A stretch of 59,340 nucleotides of DNA from the NCBI RefSeq assembly GCF_020567705.1, contig NZ_JAJDJU010000017.1, forward strand, positions 1-59,340. Reading direction: 5' to 3'. Below the pieces are notes generated by a model. It saw nothing but the letters and a program-made list of their open reading frames with translations. It was not told where the DNA came from and ran no database searches. Origin of the DNA: Acidocella sp. KAb 2-4 (GTDB lineage: Bacteria; Pseudomonadota; Alphaproteobacteria; Acetobacterales; Acetobacteraceae). This document shows positions 28,323-38,343 of this stretch, piece after piece. Both the position numbers and the translations under genes were made by a program. How positions within the stretch are numbered: position 1 is the stretch's first letter; the number at the start of each line of letters is the position of its first letter.

Positions 28323-29594
28323 TCAGGCTGCGGCGATGCACTCCATGCCGCCCATATAAGGCCGCAACACCGCGGGGATGGTGATGGAGCCGTCCTCGTT
28401 CTGGTAATTCTCCAGCACCGCGATGAGCGCACGGCCAACCGCCACGCCCGAGCCATTGAGCGTGTGCACGAAATCCGGCTTGCCCTCGCCCGCGCGGAAG
28501 CGGGCATTCATGCGCCGTGCCTGGAAGGCGCGGGTGTTGGAGCAGGAGGAAATCTCGCGATATGTCTCCTGCCCCGGCACCCAGACTTCGAGATCGTAGG
28601 TCTTGGCGGCCGAGAAGCCGGTGTCGCCGGCGCAGAGCAGCATGCGCCGGTAGGGCAATTCCAGCCGCTCCAGGATCGTCTCCGCCGCGCGGGTCATGCG
28701 CTCGTGCTCGGCCTCCGACTCCTCGGGCGTGGTGATGCTGACCAACTCGACCTTGTAGAACTGGTGCTGGCGCAACATGCCGCGCACATCGCGCCCGGCG
28801 GACCCGGCCTCGGAGCGGAAGCAGGGGGTGAGCGCGGTGACACGGATCGGCAGCTTCGCCGCGGGCAAAATCTCGCCCGCCGCCAGATTGGTCAGCGACA
28901 CCTCGGCGGTGGGGATCAGCCAGCGGCCATCGGTGGTCTGGAACAGATCCTCCGCGAATTTCGGCAACTGCCCGGTGCCGAACATGCTGGCGTCGTTCAC
29001 CAGCAGCGGCACGATGGTCTCGCAATAGCCGTGCTCATTGGTGTGGACATCGAGCATGAACTGCCCGAGCGCGCGCTCCAGCCGGGCGAGCGCGCCTTTC
29101 AGCACCGTGAAGCGCGCCCCGGCGAGCTTGGCGGCGCCGGAGAAATCCATCAGCCCCAGCACCTCGCCCAGCTCGAAATGCTGCTTCACCGGAAAGGCGA
29201 AATCGCGCGTCTCGCCCCAATGCTTGACGAGCTTGTTGTCCGTCTCGTCCTTGCCCTCCGGCACGGCGGGGTCGAGCAGGTTGGGGATCTTGCTCAGCGT
29301 GTCGCGCAACACCGCGTCCAGCCGCGGGCCTTCGGCATCCAGCGCCTCCATCTCGGCGCGGATGCGCGCGCCCTCGGCCTCCAGCGCCGCCGTATCGGCC
29401 TTGGCCCGCTTGGCCTCGCCGATCTTCTTGGCCAGGGCGTTGCGGCCCGCCTGCAATTCCTGCTGCTTGGCCAGGGCGGCGCGGCGCTGTTCGTCCAGTT
29501 CCAACAGTTCGCGCGAGACAGGCATGATGCCCCGCCGGGCCAGCCCGGCGTCGAACCCGGCGGCGTCATCACGAATCGTCTTTATGTCATGCAT
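28323..29594 (-). CDS. serS: Seryl-tRNA synthetase
   Basis: A complete 423-residue class II synthetase that charges tRNA-Ser (and tRNA-Sec where present). The N-terminal antiparallel coiled-coil arm spans about residues 30-105. Class II motifs are visible: the TAEVSLTNL serine-binding loop, motif 2 [17 protein letters not shown] with HQFYKVEL, and motif 3 [19 protein letters not shown]. The start overlaps the tatC stop by 8 nt, so it ends the long dgt-to-serS gene cluster. Confidence 0.98.
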   Translation of the reverse strand: MHDIKTIRDDAAGFDAGLARRGIMPVSRELLELDEQRRAALAKQQELQAGRNALAKKIGEAKRAKADTAALEAEGARIRAEMEALDAEGPRLDAVLRDTLSKIPNLLDPAVPEGKDETDNKLVKHWGETRDFAFPVKQHFELGEVLGLMDFSGAAKLAGARFTVLKGALARLERALGQFMLDVHTNEHGYCETIVPLLVNDASMFGTGQLPKFAEDLFQTTDGRWLIPTAEVSLTNLAAGEILPAAKLPIRVTALTPCFRSEAGSAGRDVRGMLRQHQFYKVELVSITTPEESEAEHERMTRAAETILERLELPYRRMLLCAGDTGFSAAKTYDLEVWVPGQETYREISSCSNTRAFQARRMNARFRAGEGKPDFVHTLNGSGVAVGRALIAVLENYQNEDGSITIPAVLRPYMGGMECIAAA

Positions 29595-30375
29595 TTTCAG
29601 CGTCCATCTTTGGCTCGGCCAGCTTCACCGAGAAGACCGAGATTTCAAACAGGAAGATCAGCAAACCGGCCATCAGCACCTGGCTCGGCACGTCGGGCGG
29701 GGCCATCACGGCGGCCAGGATGAAGCAGCCGACATAGGCGTAGCGCCGGTATTTGCGCAAAGAGGCGGCGGTGACGATACCGACCTTGCCGAGCAGGGTG
29801 AGCAGCACCGGCAGCTCGAAGGACAGGCCGAAGGCGAAGATCAGCTTCATCACGATGTCAAGATAGTCGCTCACCCGCGCCATCAGCGAGATCTCCACCC
29901 CGCCGCTCATCTGCTGGAAGGAGAGGAAGAATTTCCACGCCACGGGGAAGAATACATAATAGGCCAGCGCCCCGCCCGCGAAGAACAGGATCGGCGTGAC
30001 GATGAGAAACGGCAGCAACGCCCGCTTCTCGCGCTTATACAGCCCCGGCGCCACGAACAGCCAAAGCTGCGAGGCCACCACGGGGAAGGAGATGAACGCC
30101 GCGGCGAACACCGAGACCTTCACATAGGTGAAGAACGCCTCATACAGCGCGGTGTAGATCAGCTCCGGCTTCTCGCCGCGCGCCTCCAGCGCATGCGCCA
30201 GCGGCGCGGCCAGAAATTCATAGATCCGCGGCGCGAAATGGTAACAGACGATGAAGGCGATGATAAACGCGCCCGCCGACCAGATCAGCCGGCGGCGCAG
30301 CTCCGCCAGATGCTCCAGCAGCGGCATCTCCTTGTCGTTGATCTCGTCGTCATCGGGCCTGGTCTCGTCGGCCAT
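29587..30375 (-). CDS. tatC: Sec-independent translocase subunit TatC
   Basis: A 262-residue TatC with six expected membrane segments. The N-terminal region has [17 protein letters not shown], the conserved signal-peptide recognition site, and later [15 protein letters not shown] and [20 protein letters not shown] are typical. TatC with TatB binds twin-arginine signal peptides for export of folded proteins. It starts 3 nt after tatB, with serS following in an 8-nt overlap. Confidence 0.97.
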   Translation of the reverse strand: MADETRPDDDEINDKEMPLLEHLAELRRRLIWSAGAFIIAFIVCYHFAPRIYEFLAAPLAHALEARGEKPELIYTALYEAFFTYVKVSVFAAAFISFPVVASQLWLFVAPGLYKREKRALLPFLIVTPILFFAGGALAYYVFFPVAWKFFLSFQQMSGGVEISLMARVSDYLDIVMKLIFAFGLSFELPVLLTLLGKVGIVTAASLRKYRRYAYVGCFILAAVMAPPDVPSQVLMAGLLIFLFEISVFSVKLAEPKMDAENA

Positions 30376-30378
30376 GGC

Positions 30379-30819
30379 TCAGAACCCCCAGCGCCTGGTG
30401 CCAGGCGGAATGAAGCCCGGCACGGGCGGCTTGCGCGCCGCCTCGGGCGGAATGAAATCAGGCGCCTCGGGCGGCTCCTCCACCACCGGAGCCGGTGGCG
30501 TGTAGGCCGCCGCCGCGGGTTGCGTGGCGTCCTTCACCTCGGTGGCGGCCTTGCGCAGCGCGCCATCGGGGTCGATGGTCTGCTCGGCGGCGGATTTGAA
30601 ATCGAACCGGCGCAGCTTGTCGATCTCGGTTTTCACGTCAGAGAGATTCGCCTCGCGCATCATCTCGTCCACATGCCCCTGGAATTCGGCGGCCATGCCG
30701 CGCGCCTTCTTGATGAAGCCAGTGACGGTGCGGATGGCGACCGGCAAATCCTTCGGCCCGATGGCAATAAGCGCCACCGCCAGGATCAGGCCAATCTCTC
30801 CCCAGGATAATCCGAACAT
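30379..30819 (-). CDS. tatB: Sec-independent translocase subunit TatB
   Basis: A 146-residue TatB. It starts MFGLSWGEIGLILAVALIAIGPKDLP, with the single membrane helix, Glu at position 8 and the Gly-Pro hinge, followed by an amphipathic helix (residues 22-50). The C-terminus is Pro/Glu-rich (PPAPVVEEPPEAPDFIPPEA). The start pattern with Glu fits TatB rather than TatA. No tatA gene lies between tatB and scpB, where it is often found in related genomes; a gamma-glutamylcyclotransferase-like gene stands there instead. Confidence 0.93.
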   Translation of the reverse strand: MFGLSWGEIGLILAVALIAIGPKDLPVAIRTVTGFIKKARGMAAEFQGHVDEMMREANLSDVKTEIDKLRRFDFKSAAEQTIDPDGALRKAATEVKDATQPAAAAYTPPAPVVEEPPEAPDFIPPEAARKPPVPGFIPPGTRRWGF

Positions 30820-30838
30820 ATGGTTCTGCTAGCAGGCT

Positions 30839-31507
30839 CTAGCGCTTCGGCAAAGCCGCCGCGATGCGGGTGAGCCCGGTATCGCGCATGCCGAGTTGGC
30901 GCAGATGGCTGATCGTGTTCTCCAGATATTCGCGGCAGGTGCCGAGATCGCCCTTGGCCGTGGCGATGATCGCGGCGGTCTGCTCCAGCGTGAGCTCGCG
31001 GGTATAGCGCGGATGCGCGTGGTTGATGACGAAGGTGAGCGCCTTGTAGCGCTCCCCGCCGCTCTCCAGCGTCACCCAGCGGGCGTTATAAGAGCCGCCA
31101 TACATCTCGCGCTGCCAGAGCAGCTCCAGCTCCTGCGCCACTTTTTTTGCCTCGATCCGGAAGGCCACGCCGCGGCAGGCGCCGCCGCGGTCCAGCGCCA
31201 GCATCAGCCCCGGCGCCTCGGGCGTGCCGCGGCCCATATACATCTTGAGGCAAAACCGCCGGTGCCAGCCGCGCAGCAAGGCGCAGCGCTTCTCGGCATA
31301 GTCGAAGGCCGGGTTCCAGATCAGCGAGCCATAGCCGAACACCCAGAGATCATCCCCGGCCTTGCGCCCGGCCAGGGTCTCGCGCAGCAGCCGTGCCATC
31401 TCGGCCTCGCTGCGCCAATGCATGTCGGGGTGCGAACTCGCGTAATGCCGCTGCATCTCCCGCACCGTGCCGTCCAGCAGCGTTTCCCGGGTGATGCGCA
31501 GGGTCAT
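30839..31507 (-). CDS. Gamma-glutamylcyclotransferase (ChaC-like)
   Basis: A 222-residue ChaC-like protein. The GGCT fold signature is WVFGYGSLIWNPAFDYAEK, followed by GWHRRFCLKMYMGRGTPEAPGLMLALDRGG; ChaC proteins cleave glutathione to 5-oxoproline and Cys-Gly. The start at 31507 was chosen because it overlaps the scpB stop by 4 nt (ATGA) and family similarity begins at once; the longer frame to 31687 runs over scpB. It lies 19 nt before tatB. Glutathione as substrate is the family expectation, not something the sequence proves. Confidence 0.9.
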   Translation of the reverse strand: MTLRITRETLLDGTVREMQRHYASSHPDMHWRSEAEMARLLRETLAGRKAGDDLWVFGYGSLIWNPAFDYAEKRCALLRGWHRRFCLKMYMGRGTPEAPGLMLALDRGGACRGVAFRIEAKKVAQELELLWQREMYGGSYNARWVTLESGGERYKALTFVINHAHPRYTRELTLEQTAAIIATAKGDLGTCREYLENTISHLRQLGMRDTGLTRIAAALPKR

Positions 31508-32115
31508 GGCGCGGCTTCGTCCTCCGGCGGTATTGCCGGGGCCTCCGCCGCCTCGGCCACGAATACCGAGGCGGGAGCCGGCGCGGGCGCCGGGCCGGTG
31601 GGGTCGATCAGCAATTCGTCGCGCTTGGGCAGGTCGCGCAGGTCGTTCAGCCCGAATTGCGCCAGGAAGGCTGGGGTGGTGGCCCACAGCGTCGGCCGGC
31701 CTGGGGTTTCCTTGCGGCCCTTGGGCGTGATCAGCGCGTTCTCCAGCAGCAGGTCCAGCGTGTTCTGCGAGAGCGAGGCGCCGCGGATCTCCTCGATCTC
31801 GGTGCGGGTCACCGGCTGGTGATAGGCGATGATCGCCAGCGTCTCCATGGCCACGCGCGGCAGGCGGCGCGGCAGCTCCACCACCTTGCGCAGCTGCGGC
31901 GCGATATCGGGCGCGGTGCGGAACTGCCAGCCTCCGCCAACCTGCACCAGATTCACCCCGCGCGCGGCATAGGCGGCCTCCAGCGCGCCCATCACCGCGT
32001 CCACATCCATATCTTCGGGCAGCAGGCTGGCGAGCATGCGCGGCGTGACCGGCTGCGTGGCGCCAAACACCGCCGCCTCGGCCAGACGCAGGGCCTGAAT
32101 CATGTCGTCACTCAT
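31504..32115 (-). CDS. scpB: Segregation and condensation protein ScpB
   Basis: A 203-residue ScpB with two winged-helix domains: RLAEAAVFGATQPVTPRML near the start and the typical ETLAIIAYHQPVTRTEIEEIRG in the middle, then a Pro/Ala-rich tail (about residues 175-203). ScpB dimers join ScpA to the SMC head domains in chromosome condensation and segregation. It overlaps scpA by 8 nt and the following gene by 4 nt. Confidence 0.95.
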   Translation of the reverse strand: MSDDMIQALRLAEAAVFGATQPVTPRMLASLLPEDMDVDAVMGALEAAYAARGVNLVQVGGGWQFRTAPDIAPQLRKVVELPRRLPRVAMETLAIIAYHQPVTRTEIEEIRGASLSQNTLDLLLENALITPKGRKETPGRPTLWATTPAFLAQFGLNDLRDLPKRDELLIDPTGPAPAPAPASVFVAEAAEAPAIPPEDEAAP

Positions 32116-32863
32116 CGCCTGCCTCGCACTCCGTCCGGTTGCGCACGAGAATCGGGCCGAACCGCTCGTCCTGGCGCAAATTCAAGCGGCCATCTTTGGC
32201 CATTTCCAGCCCCGCGATCAAGGTGGCGGCGATGGCCGCGCGCTTGGGCAGCCCATCCTCCAGCCCCTCGGGCAGGAATTGCTCCAGCGAGGCCCAATCC
32301 GGCAGCGCCCCCAACAGGCGGCCGATGCGCTCCAGCGCCTCACGCACCGAGAGGTAGACCATCGGCTTGGGCCGGTAGCTCTGCTTGGCCCCGGCACGCC
32401 GCCGCGCGGCCAGATAGGCCGCCAGCAGCGCCGGAATATCCAGCTTCAGCTTGGAGCGGTCGGTCTCGGTGAAATCCTCGGGCAGGCCGCGGGGGAACAC
32501 ATCCCAGCCGAGCTGCGGCCGCTGCCCCAGCCAAGCGGCGGCCTGGCGCATGGTTTGCAGGTCGATCAGCCGCGCCGCCAGCGTCTCGGCGGCGAGTTCC
32601 GCATCCTCCGGCTCGCCCAGCTGCGGCACCAGCAGGCGCGATTTCAGCCAGGTCAGCCAGGCGGCCATCACCAGCCAGTCAGCCGCCAATTCCAGGCGCA
32701 CGCGCCGCGCGCCGTCGATAACGGCGAGGAATTGCTCGACCAGTTGCAGGATGGAGATCTTGGCGAGATCGACCTTCTGCGCGCGCGCGAGTTCGAGGAG
32801 CAGGTCCAGCGGCCCCTCATACCCGTCCAGATGCAGCACCAGCGCTTCAGTTTCCTGCGTCAT
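32108..32863 (-). CDS. scpA: Segregation and condensation protein ScpA
   Basis: A 251-residue kleisin. The conserved N-terminus, LDGYEGPLDLLLELARAQKVDL with LVEQFLAVI, binds the SMC neck, and MAAWLTWLKSRLLVP is the usual next block. The C-terminal winged helix ends near ILVRNRTE. It forms the SMC-ScpAB complex with the downstream scpB product. It overlaps the upstream protease gene by 17 nt. Confidence 0.96.
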   Translation of the reverse strand: MTQETEALVLHLDGYEGPLDLLLELARAQKVDLAKISILQLVEQFLAVIDGARRVRLELAADWLVMAAWLTWLKSRLLVPQLGEPEDAELAAETLAARLIDLQTMRQAAAWLGQRPQLGWDVFPRGLPEDFTETDRSKLKLDIPALLAAYLAARRRAGAKQSYRPKPMVYLSVREALERIGRLLGALPDWASLEQFLPEGLEDGLPKRAAIAATLIAGLEMAKDGRLNLRQDERFGPILVRNRTECEAGDE

Positions 32864-33530
32864 TTCCCGTCAGCACCAGAACCAGATGTTCCGCCCAGGG
32901 CAGGATTTTGTCCATCGCCGCCTGGAACGGGTCGAATTGCACGCCGATCTGCGCCAGCGCCACCGGCAGCACGAACAGCACCAGCAGCACGAGCAGAATG
33001 CCGAACCGCTCGGAACGCTCCAGCCGCGCCGCCAGCGGCAGCGGCAGCAGCGCCACCGCCACCCGCCCGCCATCCATGGGCGGCAGCGGGATCAGGTTGA
33101 ACAGCCCGAGCACGAGATTGATCTCGATGAAATAGACCAGATACTCCAACCCCACCCCGCCATGCAGGGCGAACCCGGCGGCAAGCGCCAGGGCGAAATT
33201 CATCGCCGGGCCGGCAATGCCCACCACCCCCATCAGGCGGCGCGGGTCGCGGCGGCCATTGATCGCGAGGTTGAACGGGTTGACCGGCACCGGCTTGGCC
33301 CAGCCATAGAGGAACTCGACCCGCCCGATGCTGGCGAGCTGGATGAAGGCCAGCAGCAATGGCAGCGCCACGGTGCCGAACGGATCGACATGTTTCAGCG
33401 GGTTCAGCGTCAGCCGCCCGGCATTGCGGGCGGTATCGTCGCCCAGCAGATGCGCGACATACCCGTGCGCCAGCTCGTGCAGGATGATGGCCGGGGCCAA
33501 AGCGAGCAGAAACAGCAGCATCCCGCTCAT
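32847..33530 (-). CDS. Site-2 protease-family (M50) membrane metalloprotease
   Basis: A 227-residue integral membrane protein. The zinc motif HELAHGYVAHLLGDD sits in the first helix (about residues 17-31), and the second metal site is in NLIPLPPMDGGRVAVALL. The FGTVALPLLLAFIQ and GWAKPVPVNPFNL segments are typical of the compact, PDZ-less S2P group. These proteins cleave within membranes, but no substrate is known for this group. The start at 33530 overlaps the nagZ stop by 4 nt; a longer in-frame extension (33596) overlaps nagZ and lacks family similarity. Confidence 0.9.
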   Translation of the reverse strand: MSGMLLFLLALAPAIILHELAHGYVAHLLGDDTARNAGRLTLNPLKHVDPFGTVALPLLLAFIQLASIGRVEFLYGWAKPVPVNPFNLAINGRRDPRRLMGVVGIAGPAMNFALALAAGFALHGGVGLEYLVYFIEINLVLGLFNLIPLPPMDGGRVAVALLPLPLAARLERSERFGILLVLLVLFVLPVALAQIGVQFDPFQAAMDKILPWAEHLVLVLTGNDAGN

Positions 33531-34393
33531 GCCAGCGCCTCCAGCACCGCCTGATTGCCCGCAAAGTCGCCGGGGCAGTAGAGTGCCACGTCGCACCCCG
33601 CCGCCAGCGCCGCCCGCGCGCGCTCGGCTGGCGTGCCTGAGAGCGCGCCCATGGCCAGATCATCCGAGACCAGCGTGCCCGTGAAGCCGATTTTGCCCCG
33701 GATGATCTCGCGGATGACGATGGGCGAGAGCGTGCCGGGGCGCGCGGGGTCGATGGAGTCATAGACCACGTGCGCGGTCATCGCCCAGGGGAGATGCCGG
33801 TTGCGGATGAAGGGCAGCAGGTCATCATCGCTCAGCGCGGGCACGCGCGGCAGGGCGACATGGCTATCCACCAGGGCGCGGCCATGGCCGGGGATGTGCT
33901 TCATCACCGGGGTGACGCCCTCGGCCAGAATGCCGCGCGCGATCTCCCCGCCCAGCAAGGCCACGGTTTCGGGATCGCCCGTAATGGCGCGGTCGCCAAT
34001 CACGTCCGACGCGCCGGAGACCCGCAAATCCAGCACCGGGGCGGCGGTCATGGTAAAGCCGGCGTCGCGCACCATCGCGCCGAGGGCGCGGCCATGGGCA
34101 AAAGCCGCCTCCGGCGTGCGCAGGGTGCCAACGGCGGGCAGAGCGGGCCAGTGCGGCGGCTTCAGCCGGGCCACGCGCCCGCCCTCCTGGTCCACCATCA
34201 GCACCGCGCCCTCGGGCAGGGCGGCGCGCAAATCGGCCATCAGCGCCGCGAGCTGGGCCGGGGTTTCGATGTTGCGGCTGAACAGGATCACTCCGCGCGG
34301 GCGGTGCGCCAGGAACAGCGCGCGCTCCTGCGGCGTCAGCGCCGGGCCGGAGATGCCGAGAATCGCGGGGGTCAAAACGCCGCCACCGCGCAT
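33527..34393 (-). CDS. nagZ: Beta-N-acetylhexosaminidase NagZ
   Basis: A 288-residue glycoside hydrolase family 3 enzyme that removes GlcNAc from cytoplasmic muropeptides in cell-wall recycling. MVDQEGGRVARLKPPHWPALP is the family signature, KHIPGHG with the following DSH carries the catalytic His/Asp region, and GFTGTLVSDDLAMGA contains the nucleophile Asp. The start at 34393 keeps the family N-terminus; 34423 is also in frame. It overlaps the SPOR gene by 22 nt at its start and the protease gene by 4 nt at its end. Confidence 0.94.
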   Translation of the reverse strand: MRGGGVLTPAILGISGPALTPQERALFLAHRPRGVILFSRNIETPAQLAALMADLRAALPEGAVLMVDQEGGRVARLKPPHWPALPAVGTLRTPEAAFAHGRALGAMVRDAGFTMTAAPVLDLRVSGASDVIGDRAITGDPETVALLGGEIARGILAEGVTPVMKHIPGHGRALVDSHVALPRVPALSDDDLLPFIRNRHLPWAMTAHVVYDSIDPARPGTLSPIVIREIIRGKIGFTGTLVSDDLAMGALSGTPAERARAALAAGCDVALYCPGDFAGNQAVLEALA

Positions 34394-35061
34394 TGCGCGC
34401 CCTTGGCGGTGAGCTCGCCGCAAAACGTCTTGGCCGCCTGGGCGCTGGGGAAGCCGCTGATACGCAGCCGCCAGACACTCTGGCCATTGACCACGGCGGG
34501 GATGATCACCGGCTTCTTGCCCACGAGCAGATCGGGGTATTTTTTCTGCAAATCGGTCCAGGTGGCGGCGGCGCTGGGTTCATCGGGCAGCGCGGCGAGT
34601 TGCACATCGGTCGGCACATCGGATGCCGCCGGGACTGCAGGCGTTTGCGCGGCCGCTGGCGCAACGGGCGGCGCGGCGGCCGCTGGCGGGGCCGCGGGGG
34701 CGGGCGGCTGGGTGAGCCCGGCGGCCTGGTCGAGCTCCGCAACATCTGGCGCCTGCCCGCTGGGCGCGAGTTGCGGGGCGCCGGGCGCGGCGCTTTGGCC
34801 GGACATGATCGGAATATTCGCCCCCGGAACCACCAACCCTCCCGGATCGTCGGGCACCACGCGCAGCGGCGTGTCAGGCGGATTGATCACCGGCGGCGGG
34901 CCGAAGCCGGTGGTCCGGAAGCCACTCCAGCCCAGCGCCACCAGGATGACAAGCACCGACACCCCACCCGCCGCCAGCACCATGCGGCGGAGGGCGGGGT
35001 CCAAACGCTCCCCCCGCGCCCGGTTGGGCTGGTAGAGAAAATCGTCGTCCGGGTCCTGCAA
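34372..35061 (-). CDS. SPOR-domain membrane protein
   Basis: A 229-residue protein with a short basic cytoplasmic tail, one membrane helix (MVLAAGGVSVLVILVALGW), a long Pro/Ala-rich periplasmic linker and a C-terminal SPOR domain (about residues 155-229, with VWRLRISGFPSAQAAKTFC). SPOR domains bind denuded septal peptidoglycan. No in-frame ATG lies near the expected start. TTG at 35061 follows GAGGAGATGAGATAGGC, which contains a ribosome site, and is chosen; the stop of argS is 3 nt away. The longer frame to 35640 runs inside argS and is a shadow. Confidence 0.85.
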   Translation of the reverse strand: MQDPDDDFLYQPNRARGERLDPALRRMVLAAGGVSVLVILVALGWSGFRTTGFGPPPVINPPDTPLRVVPDDPGGLVVPGANIPIMSGQSAAPGAPQLAPSGQAPDVAELDQAAGLTQPPAPAAPPAAAAPPVAPAAAQTPAVPAASDVPTDVQLAALPDEPSAAATWTDLQKKYPDLLVGKKPVIIPAVVNGQSVWRLRISGFPSAQAAKTFCGELTAKGAQCAVAAF

Positions 35062-35063
35062 GC

Positions 35064-36809
35064 CTATCTCATCTCCTCGACCGGCTTCACCCCTAGCACG
35101 GCAAGGCCAGAGCGAAGCACAATCGCCGTGGCGGCGACAAGCGCGACGCGCGCGGCGGTCTCGGCTGGCTTGTCCTCCTGCAGGAAGCGCAGGGCCGCGT
35201 TGTCGCGCCCGGCATTCCACAGCGCGTGGAAATCCGCCGCCAGATCGTACAGGAAGAAGGCGACGCGGTGCGGCTCGCGCGACTCGGCGGCCTGCTCGAC
35301 CAGGCGCGGCCAGGTGATGAGGCGGCGCAGCATGGCCTGCTCCTCGGGCGCAGTGAGGCTGGAGAGATCGGCCCGCGCCTCCACCGCCGGGGCGGCGCGC
35401 AGCACCGAGCGGCAGCGCGCATGCGCGTATTGCACGTAGAACACCGGGTTGTCGCGCGTCTGCGCCACCGCGGCGTTGAGGTCGAAATCCATCTGCGCGT
35501 CGGATTTGCGCATCAGCATCAGGAAGCGCACCGCATCCGGGCCGACCTCGTCGATCAGATCGCGCAGCTCGACGAACGTGCCCGCGCGCTTGGACATCTT
35601 CACCGGCTCGCCGTCTTTCAGCACCTTCACGATCTGGCACAGCACCACATCGAGCCGCGCCGGATGGCCGCCGGAGAGTGCCTTCACCGCCGCCTGCATG
35701 CGCTTTACATAGCCGCCATGGTCGGCGCCCCAGACATCGATCATGGCATGGAAGCCGCGCGCGATCTTGTCCGCGTGGTAGGCGGCGTCATTGGCGAAAT
35801 AGGTGAACGAGCCGTCGGATTTGGCGATCGGGCGGTCCACGTCGTCGCCGAATTCGGTGGCGCGGAACAGCTCCTGCTCGCGTGGCTCCCAATCATCCGG
35901 CGTCTTGCCCTTGGGCGGCTCCAGGATGCCCCGGTAGATCAGCCCCTGGTCGCGCAGGGTTTGCAGCTTGAGCGCCACGCCGCCATTTTCCACCAGCGCG
36001 CGCTCGGAGGAAAACACGTCATGCACCACGCCGAGCGCGGCGAGATCCTCGCGGATCAGCTCCATCATCCGCGCCACCGCGAAGTCGCGGAACACGTCCA
36101 GCCAATGCGCCTCAGGGGTTTCGGCGAATTCATCGCCATATTTTTCGGCCAGCGCCTCGCCGATGGGGATGAGATAAGCCCCGCCATATTGCATGCCGCC
36201 GGGCACGGTCTCGATATAGGCTTCCGGCGAGAGCTTCAGCGCCTCCAGGTAACGCACATACACCGAGCGGGCGAGCGCGATGACCTGCGCCCCGGCATCG
36301 TTGATGTAATACTCCTTGGTCACGTCATACCCCGCCTTGGCCAGCAGATTGGCCAGCGCGTCGCCCACCACGGCGCCGCGGCAATGGCCGACATGCAGCG
36401 GCCCTGTGGGGTTGGCGGAAACGTATTCCACATTGATCTTGCCGCGCGCCGCCCGGCTCTGGCCATAGGCCTCGCCCGCGCCCAGGATCACCGGCACCTG
36501 CGCCAGCAACAGCTCCGGCGCCAAGGTGAGGTTGACGAAGCCCGGCCCGGCCGCCTCGGCCTTGGCGATGCCCGGCTGCGCCAGCAGGCGCTCGACCAGC
36601 GCGGCAGCCAGATCGCGCGGGGCCTTGCCTGCCGGTTTGGCGGCGATCATCGCGGCGTTGGAGGCCATATCGCCATGCGCCGGGTCCTTGGTCGGGGTCA
36701 CCTCGACGCGCGCCAGCACCTCCGGGGCGAGGCCGGGGGCCAGCTCCTCAAGGGCGGACAGCACAATGCCGCGCAGCGCGGCGAACAAATTCTCTTCAGT
36801 CATGGACAT
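35064..36809 (-). CDS. argS: Arginyl-tRNA synthetase
   Basis: A complete 581-residue class I synthetase. The N-terminal Add1 domain (about residues 1-110) precedes [20 protein letters not shown], which holds the HIGH-type motif as HVGH. The KMSK loop is [11 protein letters not shown], and a DALR anticodon-binding domain ([10 protein letters not shown] onward) ends the protein. It charges tRNA-Arg. It starts 4 nt after the dgt stop and ends 2 nt before the SPOR start. Confidence 0.97.
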   Translation of the reverse strand: MSMTEENLFAALRGIVLSALEELAPGLAPEVLARVEVTPTKDPAHGDMASNAAMIAAKPAGKAPRDLAAALVERLLAQPGIAKAEAAGPGFVNLTLAPELLLAQVPVILGAGEAYGQSRAARGKINVEYVSANPTGPLHVGHCRGAVVGDALANLLAKAGYDVTKEYYINDAGAQVIALARSVYVRYLEALKLSPEAYIETVPGGMQYGGAYLIPIGEALAEKYGDEFAETPEAHWLDVFRDFAVARMMELIREDLAALGVVHDVFSSERALVENGGVALKLQTLRDQGLIYRGILEPPKGKTPDDWEPREQELFRATEFGDDVDRPIAKSDGSFTYFANDAAYHADKIARGFHAMIDVWGADHGGYVKRMQAAVKALSGGHPARLDVVLCQIVKVLKDGEPVKMSKRAGTFVELRDLIDEVGPDAVRFLMLMRKSDAQMDFDLNAAVAQTRDNPVFYVQYAHARCRSVLRAAPAVEARADLSSLTAPEEQAMLRRLITWPRLVEQAAESREPHRVAFFLYDLAADFHALWNAGRDNAALRFLQEDKPAETAARVALVAATAIVLRSGLAVLGVKPVEEMR

Positions 36810-36813
36810 GCTT

Positions 36814-37956
36814 TCAGGCAGGGACGGCGGGGTCGGTCAACCGGGAAAATTCATCCAAAGCGTAACGGTCGGTCATGCCCGCCACGTAATCGCGCACCAC
36901 CTCGGCCGCCTGGGCGGTGCCGGGCTTGCCCGCGCGGTCGCGCCAATCATCGGGCAGCAGGCCGGGCTGGGTCAGCAGCAGGGTGGCGAGGGTCTTGGTC
37001 ACATGCTCGGCCTTGTGCGTCTGCCGGTTGACGCGCCAATGCCGGTACATGCGCGCGAACAGGAAGCGTTTGAGCGCCTGGTTGGCGGCGCGGATCTCGT
37101 CGGAAAACCCGATCACCGGGCCGGGGGCATTGCGGATATCCTCGGCGCTTTGCGGGTTGAGCGCGGCGAGGCGGCGGCGGCTCTCGGTCAGCGCATCGTG
37201 GATCAGCGTGTTGATGACCGCCCGGCTCAGCTCATGGCGCACGCGGTTGCGCGCCGGGGTGAGGTCCAGCGCGCGGCGCATCAACCCGCCGATCACCGGC
37301 AGGTCCAGGATTTCTTCATACTCGAACAGCCGCGCGCGCAGGCCGTCATCGAGGTCGTGGGTGTTATAGGCGATGTCGTCGGCGAAGGCCGCCACCTGCG
37401 CCTCAGCCGAGGTCTGGCGCTTGAGGTCGAGAGGCATCGCGGCGTCGAAGGCGGCAATGGTCGGCGGCGGGTTCTTCAGCGGGCCGTTATGCTTGGCCAG
37501 CCCCTCCAGCGTCTCCCAGGAGAGGTTGAGCCCGTCAAACGCCGCGTAGCGCTGCTCCAGCAGGGTGACGACGCGGAAGCTCTGGTCGTTATGGTCGAAA
37601 CCGCCAAACTCGCGCAGCGCCTCGTTCAGCCCGCGCTCGCCCGCATGGCCGAAGGGCGGGTGGCCCAGATCATGCGCCAAAGCCAGGCATTCGGTCAGAT
37701 CCTCATCCAGCCCCAGGGCGCGGGCGATGGAGCGGGCGACCTGCGCCACCTCCAGGCTATGGGTGAGCCGCGTGCGGTAGAAATCCCCCTCGCGCGTCAC
37801 GAAAACCTGGGTTTTGTATTGCAGCTTGCGGAAGGCCGAGCAGTGCACCACGCGGTCGCGGTCGCGCTGATAGGGGCTGCGGTCGTCGGAATCCGGCTGG
37901 GCGTGCTGGCGGCCGCGCGAGTCCGGCGCTTGCACCGCATAGGGGGCTTTACTCAT
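36814..37956 (-). CDS. dgt: Deoxyguanosinetriphosphate triphosphohydrolase-like protein
   Basis: A 380-residue HD-domain hydrolase. Metal ligands are visible in [20 protein letters not shown] and [16 protein letters not shown], and the N-terminus has [26 protein letters not shown], all typical of the alphaproteobacterial dGTPase-like group. The group hydrolyses dNTPs to the nucleoside and triphosphate. It is the first gene of the cluster that runs to serS, and is divergent from the erpA-like gene with 60 nt between the starts. Confidence 0.93.
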   Translation of the reverse strand: MSKAPYAVQAPDSRGRQHAQPDSDDRSPYQRDRDRVVHCSAFRKLQYKTQVFVTREGDFYRTRLTHSLEVAQVARSIARALGLDEDLTECLALAHDLGHPPFGHAGERGLNEALREFGGFDHNDQSFRVVTLLEQRYAAFDGLNLSWETLEGLAKHNGPLKNPPPTIAAFDAAMPLDLKRQTSAEAQVAAFADDIAYNTHDLDDGLRARLFEYEEILDLPVIGGLMRRALDLTPARNRVRHELSRAVINTLIHDALTESRRRLAALNPQSAEDIRNAPGPVIGFSDEIRAANQALKRFLFARMYRHWRVNRQTHKAEHVTKTLATLLLTQPGLLPDDWRDRAGKPGTAQAAEVVRDYVAGMTDRYALDEFSRLTDPAVPA

Positions 37957-38016
37957 GGCTCTGCCTTAACGCAGCGCACCCTTACCTCCAAGGCCCTGGC
38001 CGCCTATATAGGGGGC

Positions 38017-38343
38017 ATGAACTTTACCATCTCTTCCAATGCCGCCGCGCGGGTGGCGGAAATCCTGGCCAGCGAGCCCGGCGCCAAGGCGCTGCGGGTC
38101 GAGGTGCTGGCCGGCGGCTGCTCGGGCCTGCAATACAAGTTCGATCTCACCGAGACCCGCAACGCCGATGATCTGATCGTTGAGAAAGACGGCGCCACCG
38201 TGTATGTCGACCCTGTGAGCCTGGATTTCCTGGCCGGGGCGGAGCTGGACTTCAAGGACAGCCTGATGGGCGCGCATTTCCTGGTGAAGAACCCCAACGC
38301 CACCGCCGCCTGCGGCTGCGGGACGTCGTTCTCCGTTGATTAA
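38017..38343 (+). CDS. erpA: A-type iron-sulfur carrier, ErpA/IscA-like
   Basis: A 108-residue A-type carrier. The three Cys ligands are in LAGGCSGLQYKF and, at the C-terminus, AACGCGTSFSVD. The overall pattern, including TVYVDPVSLDFLAGAELDF, is nearest to ErpA. It hands Fe-S clusters to apoproteins and may work with the suf operon that starts about 7 kb away on the other strand. A second A-type protein (SufA-like) is encoded at 39127. The start at 38017 has GGGGG just upstream. The symbol is by similarity only; IscA is possible. Confidence 0.9.
   Translation: MNFTISSNAAARVAEILASEPGAKALRVEVLAGGCSGLQYKFDLTETRNADDLIVEKDGATVYVDPVSLDFLAGAELDFKDSLMGAHFLVKNPNATAACGCGTSFSVD

Noticed and set aside
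34393..35439. Plus-strand frame over the SPOR and argS region
   Set aside because: Shadow of the two minus-strand genes, low-complexity translation.
36526..38017. N-terminal extension of the erpA-like frame
   Set aside because: It lies antisense to argS and dgt; the ErpA similarity begins at 38017 with a ribosome site.
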